64,000 bases of DNA. It comes from Lineus longissimus. Lineage: Eukaryota > Nemertea > Pilidiophora > Heteronemertea > Lineidae. The DNA lies in contig NC_088316.1 in NCBI RefSeq assembly GCF_910592395.1, positions 5,828,001 to 5,892,000 on the forward strand, in the 5' to 3' direction. Both the position numbers and the translations under genes were made by a program. A model generated the notes under the pieces. That model ran no database searches. It saw only the letters and a program-made list of their open reading frames with translations, and was not told the DNA's origin. This document shows, one piece after another, positions 55,280-64,000 of this stretch (the first letter of the stretch is position 1; each line of letters opens with the position of its first letter).

Positions 55280-55775
55280 CCGGAACGGACCCATGATGGA
55301 AAATCCAAATCATGGATCCATGAATTGAACCCATGGTCGTATCTACCATGGGCCCATCATTGATCCATGGATGGAATCAGTTTAAATATTTTGACTGGCC
55401 ATCAAAGAATTATTGGATAACAATTCTTATTTTTCGGAATTCTGAGGACTGTTTCTCAAATTGGTTTGTATTCTGCTACATACATATACGCTAATTTCTA
55501 TGGGACCCACCGTCGTTGGGCCTATGATGGCACACCCATCAATAGATCTATATGTGGATCTACCATGGGGGGGGGGGATCTGTATTAAACATAGTTTGTG
55601 ATAATCATCATAGATCCATCCATGGGGCCATCAATGATCCGTACATGGACCCTTTTACCTGTGTATAACAACTACATCATTCGGTGGCCATTTTCGTTGT
55701 CCATGATAACTTTTGTCGTGGAGCACCTATATTTTTACAGCCAGGGTCGCAGGTAGATAAGAAGAGAGTAAATGA
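55280..55775. repeat. CCATGG-rich region 3' of ORF400 copy B
   Basis: Counterpart of 15390-15860, with GAACCCATGGTCGTATCTAC, GGGCCCATCATTGATCCATG and a G homopolymer near 55567. It sits between ORF400 copies C and B. Confidence 0.6.
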
Positions 55776-55778
55776 TAT

Positions 55779-56994
55779 CTACCGCATTGAAGAAACTTGC
55801 CGATACCTTATGATTAGAATTTTCTTATTGTAAGTTGTCGACGCTATTAGTAAATGGCCATTCTGATCTGTACCAAGAGAAAGCGAGGGCCATGTCCTAC
55901 CAAACAAGCTGATTCCGTTAACGACAGACGTATTCATTCTATGGCTGCTGTCAATTGTTATTCTGACCAACTGTTTTACCTTGCGTTGCTTAAACATTGG
56001 AATCAGTAGCGCTGTGTTGGCATGATCCCAACATGCATGGATCCAGAACACTACTTTAAGCCTTTTGAGAGCAAGTCCATAAACATGACAAAGAGACCAA
56101 TGCATTCCTAGTCGGGATTCATCGGTATAACAGAACACTTCAATTTTGGGCGGACATTGCTGGTACACGTATATGTCTTGTTTGTACCATGAAACAAAAT
56201 GATGAACGCCTCGATAAACTGTTCTGTACGATGCGACCAGCGTGACTTTTTTTAACCACAACTTCTGAGTCATATTCTGCTTCACGATGTCAAATAATAA
56301 CAACTCATATGCATATGCATATGCATATGACTTTTTGCTTCTTCGCCAACATTTCGCCTTTTTGTGTGTCGAGACGGATGACCAGAGAAGAATCTTCTTT
56401 TCATATAAACACATAGCTGCTCTACCTAACTGATTACCTTGACTGGTAATCTGATAATCAACTGTGATGTCTGATACCTTATTTCCTTCTAAAGTGTAAA
56501 GTGCAAATTTCACTTCGAAAGCTCTCCTGCTTCTATTTATGAACCTTATGATCAGTCTATCCTGGTAACATAGAATTAGACCAACCCGCACGTGAAGGCG
56601 AAATGATATCTTCTGGTATGAACTTCTGTAGGTGCTTCTAGGATAGTAGGATTTTACAAATGTTGGCATGTTTTCTCTAAATTCTACACTGACAATCAAA
56701 AATACTTCATGGTTTGAGCAGTATTCGATATAACAATATCCCTTTGTACGTGTTAAACTTATCGATGCTTCGTATATGTATTCTTCGTGCCTTGTGTTTA
56801 TCTTTTCATAAAAATACAAAAACTGTACTTTAGGATGGTTGTCAATCGCACAGTGACCAATTAAAAATGGAGTCGAGTGATTAAGACATCAGGAGGTTTA
56901 AAATGTTTGAACATGTTGAAGGAAAGATGTGACTTTCAAATTACGAATTTTTTCGACTCGAAAGTTCGCAAACAGCCGATACGGCACTACAATG
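55779..56994 (-). pseudogene. ORF400 copy B, broken
   Basis: Clearly paralogous to copy A over its length, with an open stretch of 346 codons (56819-55779). In the N-terminal part two in-frame stops (TAA and TGA, near 56898 and 56890) replace the QTCL region of copy A, so the full frame is interrupted. A CATATG-type microsatellite at 56308-56331 adds an AYAYAY stretch before ELLLFDIVKQ. The 5' edge again abuts the TTAACAC transposon. Confidence 0.65.
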
Positions 56995-58265
56995 GGTGAT
57001 TTCAAAGTTGGTTTTGGTTATAACACTGGGATTTAGTGTTAATCTTTGTGTTAATATTCGTGTTAATCTGATGCTATTTATCCTGCTATCAGATTAAAAC
57101 TAATACTTTGTTTTCTCTTAACACTTACAGCGACACTAAAACGAAAACACATGGTGAAACCGGAATGGAAATCTGGTAAAGCGTTAGTTTTAACACCTCG
57201 ATTTTGTCTGATCCCGGGGTTTAAGTGTCACACTAACACTAAGAGTGCTGTCTTAATCATAGCATGGTGTAATGTTCTCCGCACAAGCAATGCATGTTGT
57301 ATTACCATAACACTTATGCCTTAGGCATTAACAAAGAGCAGATACCAAAGTTGGTGTTGGTTATCAACTAGCATCAGCTGACTAGTTTTGGAATTTCAAA
57401 TACTTTTCTCAGTGGTTTTCTAGTTAGATATGTTGATTACTGTTGTGCCCGGGGTTCTGAACAGAAGATCCGTTTCATGTAGTGAATGGCGTTTTATTTT
57501 AAACCTGTAAAAATACACGACATTTAGCACCAAATATATATAAATCATGAGTTATTAGAAGGACTATTTTTGGCGTGTTTGATTTTGGGCGTTACTCTCC
57601 CAACTAAAACATTTAGCACAAAATTTACCTGCTAAATGAGCAATTATAATCACAAATTCAACTATAAACTTTAAACTAATTACGCTGACATCAGTCTAAC
57701 AGTCCGCAATTAGATATACATATAAATTTAACACCAAACCGGGACATCAACAAAATCCTATTAACATGGTGCGACTTGCTTGTCTTACGCTTCGTGGCAA
57801 CAAAGTGACGAAAGTGCGCTCCAACACGAGAAATTGCGAGAGCTTGACGAGGCGCGAAATACTAAAAAAACCAGGCGCTAAATTTAAATATGAAAATAAA
57901 TTGAAATGTCTATTTTCGCCAATATGTTTCATTGAAACAATTACTGTGGAGAACATTAATTTGAATTGAATTCGTTGCATTTTTGGGCTTTAAAACATAT
58001 TTTAATCTTTACACCAAGAAGCACAATCAAGTGTTAAGACAAGATTTTATCTTAGATAAGGTTTAAATGTTTGATTGGCGCCAAAACCATCTCTTAGTGG
58101 AAGTGTAAAACCTGGTGTGATGCTAAAACCTTCTTTGAAACGGGATTAAAACTTATACTAAGCATTACACTAACACCAAGCATGATTTCTATCTTGGTCT
58201 AATCCGTGGTTTTAGTGTCAGATCTGTTGTTAAAACCTCATCTTAAACTGACTTTGGAATCATCT
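56994..58265. mobile_element. TTAACAC-rich transposon, copy B
   Basis: Begins GGGTGATTTCAAAGTTGG and ends ACTTTGGAATCATCT, the same ends as 17080-18710. It lacks the 352-bp retrotransposon insert of copy A. Segment 57640-57784 is inverted relative to copy A. Confidence 0.65.
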
Positions 58266-58520
58266 AATGGGCGAGTTCACATTGCTGATTAAACCTAGTG
58301 TTAGGTGCTAGTGTAACAGATTTGTAGCAGATATGTTACACTAATTATAGATATGAACTGACTTGTGTTACATGTGATTGTGATGGTATTAGTGTAACTG
58401 ATATTGGGCAATATTAATGTGGTCAAATTAAGACCGAGAGTTGGTTTAAAACCGAGATAAACTTGGTTTTAACTCGGTTTTGTCTTAAACCCAATACTTG
58501 ACCTCAACCAAGCTGAGTTG
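58266..58520. repeat. Transposon-derived spacer before PAN-like copy 3
   Basis: Matches 18711-18853 joined directly to 19961-20055. The intervening 1.1 kb of copy A is missing here. Confidence 0.6.
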
Positions 58521-58529
58521 TGAATACAC

Positions 58530-59206
58530 CCATTGTATAACATAGCGTTGTAAAGATTCGAGACATGTGCGTTGGCTTATTCGTCGTCTGTCATAGAATT
58601 GAAATGGGTCGCACACCGGGTGATTGACGATAACTGGTTGTTGATATGAATACCATTGACTCACCAATAAACAGAATGTGCAATGAGGTTTTCTTACGAT
58701 TACTTGCACCTTGCTGCAATTAATTTCATCGCCTCGTCTTTAAATTAATCAGTGTCGAAACATCGCACCTGAAGTCTCCAAAATATTACTTTGGAAAGGA
58801 TCCGGGTTATTGGTGCAACAGTGGATATTCTCAGGATAGTCACTCGCTTGGTTGTGAGACTTCCTTTGGGTGCAACAGCAAATGATTTACCAACACATAC
58901 ATATACTTTCTTCAGCCACATCCAGACGTTTATCTCCCCGGCTCTGAATGAATACAGCTCACATGTTTCCCCAAGTGGTTGAAAGTTGAAGCTCGGTGAT
59001 AGCTCCTCCAGCGATGCTCTAACTGAACATTGTAACAAGGAACGAGCATATGACTTGCTGTAAGATGAATAGGCAGAATTTGGTCTTGATTTTTGGAATT
59101 GTTCAGATATAATTCCAGATTCACAGATGCCGCATAGATAAGACGCGATAATGTAAAATACCAATTGTTTAATGGCAGACATGATGATGATTACATAAAG
59201 AGCCAT
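58530..59206 (-). CDS. PAN/apple-like secreted protein, three-exon fragment, copy 3
   Basis: Exon i 59206-58907 (100 codons: hydrophobic leader, LLQC, SPSFNF, GETCELYS), exon ii 58713-58665 (49 nt, GCAG before and GTGAGT after) and exon iii 58633-58530 follow copies 1 and 2. Changes in exon ii are mostly silent or conservative. Exon iii is 5 nt longer, which shifts the frame at its end, and its donor is GTGTAT, not GTGAGT, so this copy may be decaying. Sequence beyond exon iii is transposon DNA. Confidence 0.45.
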
Positions 59207-59219
59207 ACTTCACGTATGC

Positions 59220-60350
59220 ACTTAAGCCTTTTAGTTAGGTTAGACCGGACCCAGGTCATCATTTACCATTTCACCCTCTCGCTCATACTTGAAATGAAAC
59301 TGGTGTGAAAGTTAGAAATGTCCTGGGATGGGATATCCCAGGGCACAAAGGATTTTGCTATGCGTTTTTAGAATCTTAGGTACTGACCATCATGGCCAAT
59401 ACAGAACAAGATACCATTACCGGTCAGAATTTGATAGGGCCGGACGTGTTTCAGAGGGGACTTTTCTACTTCTGAAGTATCTAGATGACACCATTTTCTA
59501 CAATTGGGTGCACTCGACTTGATACCGGGCCCGGTATCATAACCCTTTCATGCCACCTCAAATTAAAACGTCTTGTCATGCGGGGTTTCATTTTACTTAG
59601 TGGCCATAACGTTAATAGCTGTGCGTACGTAGATCATGTTCTTGATAGTGGGATATGCTATGATCTTTCAAAGTAATCTTTTCTGAGGTTTTGACCATCG
59701 TTTGTGCATCCCTCTGTGATGTTTTCAACTCCTACGAACCAGTGAAGTGCGACAATTGAACTGGCTTCTGTCCTAAGTAATCTCCAGCCGGCCAAAGCAG
59801 GATACAAGCTCTCCAAAATATAGTTGCTCGATATCTTACTAAAAGAAGAACTCGTTGATGGGTGTAACAACTATGTCAGCTCAGGTTATCCTAAACATCT
59901 CAGGCAGCACTGATGGGTGACGACCGAACTCGTGAAGGCAAAATTCCAATCCGACATAACTCGGCAGAGCTAACATAGAGATGGAACGCATATAATAGAG
60001 GAAAACGAAATGGTAACTTGACGGAGTGATTGATCTGATAATCGATACTGTTGTCGGTCAGTGCAGGCTCACAAATGTATTGTCATCTGCAACAAAATTA
60101 AAAACAGTACAAAGCCAACATTCAAAACACTTTTCAATAGGCATGGGGCCAATTTGTAAAGCTAGAAATACTATAAAATATTGATCCTAAGCAGCGCCAG
60201 CATGCTTGCTTTCAAACACAGATCTACATGTAGTAAACGTGCGCAATTTTTGTACGGTAGCTTTTTAGGACGCTTTTTGGTCACAATATATGATGTATTT
60301 GATATTGTCTGATCGTCTTAAAGGAATAAGAGCAGGAGCCTGGGGTCCAA
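59220..60350. repeat. Upstream flank of PAN-like copy 3
   Basis: Collinear with 4230-5450 and 20930-22000, including the GGGATATCCC repeat near 59335 and TCTCCAAAATATAGTTGCTC near 59813. No conserved frame. Confidence 0.6.
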
Positions 60351-60379
60351 TTCTAGTAGTTTCCAGTAGATTTCGATAT

Positions 60380-60560
60380 ATAGGCAAAAGAATGTCATTT
60401 TTGGCGGCCATTTTGAACTCCAAGATGGCGGCCATTATAGCGCCCTAGCATTTTGGCAACTGGCGGTTTTCAACTTCTAACGACATTTGGAACCACTCCT
60501 GAAAATTTTTAAAACTGTAACCGAAAGACGCATTTACAGCCACTTTTGCAAACACAAGCT
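60380..60560. repeat. GGCGGCCATTTTG repeat segment
   Basis: Contains TTGGCGGCCATTTTGAACTC and AAGATGGCGGCCATTATAGC. Similar GGCGGCCATCTTG words occur at 32725 and 33020 in the AGGTGAGC element. It lies between the PAN flank and the last duplicated segment (60570-60790). Confidence 0.45.
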
Positions 60561-60569
60561 GACTGACTA

Positions 60570-60800
60570 AAAATTCCAATGATGATATTGTACATCCACG
60601 TTTGCATTACATATCAATATAACAAGTCATGCCTATTTCTATATCTAAGACTTGAAACAAAATTGGCAAAATGTGGAACCGTTTCAAAAAGTGGTTTCCC
60701 AATAAACTATTTGAAGTGCGTATGATTTGCCTTGCACTCAAAACCTCAATGGCAAGTTTGTCCAACCAATTACGGTTGCTCAACTCTTTAGAAAAAAAAC
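60570..60800. repeat. Right end of the long duplication, copy B
   Basis: Matches 23380-23600 (CCAATGATGATATTGTACAT, TTGCATTACATATCAATATA, GTGGTTTCCCAATA). Confidence 0.55.
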
Positions 60801-62150
60801 ACAATTACCTTAGTTATCATGAGTTATATAATATTTCATGAAAATGAGCAGAAACTTATAGCGTTTGTGTATAAGTCTACACAACACTATTGCAAGTCTG
60901 TTGAAATTTATATTCACTCAGCTCGCATTTGGACAATGGGAAGGGGCGCAAGGCACATGTTCGTTTTGTTTACAATATTGGTGATTTTATGATGAAGCAG
61001 ATTTCTTTGTTTTCGAATTCAAGACCAAAAGTGTTATTCAAGGGGTACTTACTGTATGACAATGCCATAACATTAGAGTGGGTGATTCGCCTCCTCACCC
61101 ACCATGATTGTCAATCCAATTAATTTAATGTAAACAAGAACATGGACATCAACCGGTCAACAGCCAAATGTCCTGTTCCATGTCTGGGCGTGACTCTTAC
61201 ACTACGGTGACTACCACTCGCAGAGAAATCGGTAAGACGGATGAGCATAAGTTTATTTTACGTTCAAACTAGTGGCGCAGCCTGGGCGAAACTTTTTCTA
61301 ACCAATCGCACCAAAGGTAATAACCCTTACGTTCGCGGACGGTTCGAATATACCCACCCTCACCGGGTCCCAGACGAACTTGGCCTCAGAGTCAAGATTC
61401 AAATTGGTACACAACATGCACCGCGCTAAGGCCGGTGACGTTGGTGTTTACCGCCAAATTGTTAATAAGCCATGATAGGTCAAACACTAATAAGTTTTCG
61501 TAGTGTCCCCCTGCAGCGCCACGTTATTTTAAGACGGAAACCACCTATGCCACGAGGTATTTTCAGAACGAAACTCCTCAACCACGTGGGTGATCATCAA
61601 ATACAAATTTCTCAGTCTCCTGATTTCTGTATGGATTTATATGAGGCAAGGGGAAAATATTCATTTTATCGACTGTGGAAATAATAACTTCTAAAGTATT
61701 GTTGTGTCTTTTTTCTTTCCGTTTTAAAAGGCCCGTTTTGGCCGGCAAACTTCACCTCAAGGAGCTAGATGCACTGTGTATTTGCTATATGAGTGCCAAA
61801 TGTATAAGCAGTTGTATAGCCTACCTGACACCGTGTGTATAGTCGCGTGCAACGAAATATTCGCTTTAACGAAAGCGAAAATATTGTGTTATGCGTGGCC
61901 TTTCCCAGCCACCGAAGGTAAACATACAGGACGCAAATATTCATTGATGCTATCCAAAATTTGACGTGTTAATGTCTACGGCAGCAAATACCCAACACGT
62001 TCAGGCAATACGTTGTAAACTGCTTCCCTCCACCAAGCACGTAGAGGTAAAAGTTGACAGAATGGTTTACCAGAGATCGCTGAAGCTGTCCATACAATCA
62101 CCACTACCACGGATATTTTGATCTTTTTTGTCTCAGAGATCACGTATGAT
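60801..62150. other. No gene recognised
   Basis: Several 60-70 codon frames, none with motifs or a splice context that I can support. Confidence 0.4.
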
Positions 62151-62159
62151 GTGCATCAT

Positions 62160-62648
62160 ATGATGAATGCAAAGGACACTAACAGAAGCCTTTTGGTGAA
62201 GCGTTTGGTTTCTAATTCTCCTGATTTTTCGTCTTCACCAAGTTTATTCCTATTCGACGCAGTCACCTGAATGACGCCCCATAAGATTAGAATATTAGAT
62301 ATGAGGATAACAGAGAATGGAATGACTACCAAGACAGTAGACTGATATACCGCTATGATTACTTCCACCCAGGGATACTCTTTGACACTAAGGACAATAC
62401 TATCGATGTTACCCTCAATTAATCGGACTTAATGTTAACATCATGTTGATATTAACAAGACATCTAGACAATGCAACAATCTTCCTTGCATGTGACACTG
62501 TACACATAGCTTTTGCTTTCAACGGGTACATGACTGCGCACGCGCGATCAGCAGAATTGGCGGCAAGTGCACGCCTTGATGACGCAGCACTGGAATAAGA
62601 TGAATAGTTCACCCATCTGATGATTAAAATCACAAAGTACATTAGCAA
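62160..62648 (-). pseudogene. Fragment of a rhodopsin-like GPCR (TM3 to TM6)
   Basis: 62648-62415 encodes a helix-like start, then SADRACAVMYPLKAKAMCTV, SHARKIV: the DR(Y)-type motif at the end of TM3 with the intracellular loop 2 YPLKAK..CTV pattern of peptide-receptor-like class A GPCRs. After a frame change near 62420, 62408-62160 encodes EYPWVEVIIAVYQ, then VLVVIPFSVILISNILILWG (TM5), a polar loop 3 (SNRNKLGEDEKSGELETKRF) and TKRLLLVSFAFII (start of TM6). TM4 is degenerate, TM1-2 and TM7 are not found and the frame is broken, so it is a decayed copy. The ligand class cannot be assigned beyond a resemblance to neuropeptide receptors. Confidence 0.6.
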
Positions 62649-62659
62649 ATAATTATATT

Positions 62660-63250
62660 CTCCACTTTATTTTAGAATCCCCCCCTCCGCTTGTCAGTAT
62701 TTTCGCGCTCTACATGCGTCAAACACAAAAACAATGGATAGTACAACATGTAAGTCGACTCGCCGTGGTACATATATGAAATCAGTCTATAATCGTATGG
62801 ATTTGAAATGGTAGTATATTACAGTCCAGCACTGAAATGCCAATCAATCTGTATGAAAAATGTATATCTAATGGAAAAGATATTGATTTGTGTAAAATGC
62901 ACGTTCATTATTGTCCCAAATATTGTAGATGATTGTCTGCGTGAAAGGATTTAGCAATGATTTATATATCATATATACAACATTTTTAAAGCATCCTTTT
63001 TTATTTATTTTTTTGCATCACTCGAAAAATATTTACCTCAGAGTACATGAAATATGTACATGTATAATGCACTTATCTTCTTTTCCTTTTTTGATAGTGC
63101 ATAATAATATGTGCTACGAGCAGCTGTAAGGTGCAAAGCTCCTAGTAGTTCTAGCTAATGCCTTAAATGCATTAGATAAAGCAGCATTTTGAAGACGAAT
63201 GCAGTAAATACGCTGTTCATACTTCCATAATGTTTGTAAAGAAAGCATCC
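62660..63250. other. No gene recognised
   Basis: AT-rich stretch between the GPCR fragment and the candidate exons at 63.25-63.99 kb; it could be intron of the latter gene. Confidence 0.4.
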
Positions 63251-63254
63251 TTAC

Positions 63255-63987
63255 CGAAGTATTGTTTTAATGTTTGGTAGTTTTGAAACTTGAGACCAAA
63301 GAAAAAAACGCAAGTTACCCAGAAAGAATAACAAAGACACTACTGGGCCCACAGGCATGCACTGATATGGATATACTCCCTCTTCGTGGTTATGAGGAAT
63401 CGTGAAATGACATTCCCGAATATCTCGATGATGGATACGAATTCTGACCACTTGTTGAGTAAGTACCAACGAGGTGTACTTGTCGTTTTCCATTGAGTAG
63501 TTGCAGTTTCTGTGAGTGTTGCCAAGTCCTCGGTCCATGATATGTTGATTATATCTACCATATTTCTGCCATTTCACGCTCTAATTAACATGATGATACT
63601 GTTTGCATGATTTTCCTAATACGATATCGCAATGATTTATCAAGATCACTGTATTATAAGTCTACACAAATCGCAAAGTGTGGCAACCTCTAGCAAGAAT
63701 ATCGAAATCGTGTTGCTCCAAGCGAAGGTTAAGTACATACACTTGTCAATAACTTTCAGCAGTTTAAGATAGTTGACTGATATCATTTTATTTCCACCGC
63801 CGATGTTACGAATTCTCGAAGGACGGACAAGTAATAGGTTGCCATTGTCAGACGCAAATATTGTGCGCGCAGCTCTAATTTTGTTAAGGCGAACGCGATA
63901 GTTGATAAAAACGTTAACCTCCTTGCAATACTTGTATACATCATTTCTCTGATTCTTACCAATGGAAAACAAATCATCCTTAACATC
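63255..63987 (-). CDS. Two candidate exons of an unidentified gene entering from the right edge
   Basis: The first exon starts at 63987 after CTTGCTTTTTTAG, a good acceptor, and stays open for ~82 codons (FSIGKNQRNDVYKY ... ARTIFASDNGNLLLVRPSRI ... KLLKVIDK) to AA|GTGTAT (63743) or AGT|GTATGT (63741). A second exon, about 63554-63255, ends at ACTTCG|GTAAGG, a strong donor, and reads MDRGLGNTHRNCNYSMENDK ... DIRECHFTIPHNHEEGVYPY, QCMPVGP and a hydrophobic stretch. Joining 63743 to 63554 keeps the frame, though the 63554 acceptor (TATGGTAG) has a poor pyrimidine tract. No family is recognised. The gene's 5' part lies outside the window. Confidence 0.4.
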
Positions 63988-64000
63988 CTAAAAAAGCAAG

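Overview
The window is eukaryotic genomic DNA. Evidence is a seven-coding-exon gene with consensus GT..AG introns, truncated non-LTR retrotransposons, a tRNA-derived SINE, fold-back elements, microsatellites and very low coding density. The one confident host gene, a delta/gamma-type sarcoglycan, is a metazoan muscle gene. The repeat style (AGGTGAGC..(GTC)n elements, tRNA-SINE with a (GAA)n tail, many TACATGTACATG stretches) suggests a marine invertebrate, perhaps a deuterostome such as a hemichordate, echinoderm or lancelet. That placement is inference. Most open reading frames here are chance ORFs.

Layout. 1-10 kb: a fragment of a repeated unknown ORF family ('ORF400'), a complex palindrome, a long-arm fold-back element, copy 1 of a three-exon PAN-like gene fragment, then a compound inverted/direct repeat inserted between 13-bp direct repeats. 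10-15 kb: a 372-bp palindromic MITE nested in an older repeat, then a 3.15-kb block. 15-24 kb: the long ORF400 copy (406 codons), a TTAACAC-rich transposon with inverted ends, and PAN-like copy 2. 25.4-35.2 kb: the sarcoglycan gene on the minus strand, with repeats in its introns. 37 kb: the 3' half of a CR1/L2/jockey-like retrotransposon. 38.4-41.5 kb: a near-identical copy of the 3.15-kb block, followed by a tandem repeat and a SINE. 43-49 kb: diverged tandem repeats and a decayed reverse transcriptase. 52.6-60.8 kb: a paralogous copy, in the same order and orientation, of much of 6.9-23.6 kb, holding ORF400 copies C and B and PAN-like copy 3. 62-64 kb: a decayed rhodopsin-like GPCR fragment and two candidate exons of an unidentified minus-strand gene entering from the right edge.

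The most informative signal is comparative. The 6.9-23.6 kb and 52.6-60.8 kb regions are old duplicates, and aligning them by eye exposes events present in only one copy: a retrotransposon fragment with a 5-bp target duplication, a ~170-bp MITE, a clean ~150-bp inversion, an insertion or deletion of ~1.1 kb, and nonsense mutations in one ORF400 copy. ORF400 and the PAN-like family are the candidates for undescribed protein families. No bacterial-type system (CRISPR, operon, phage) is present.
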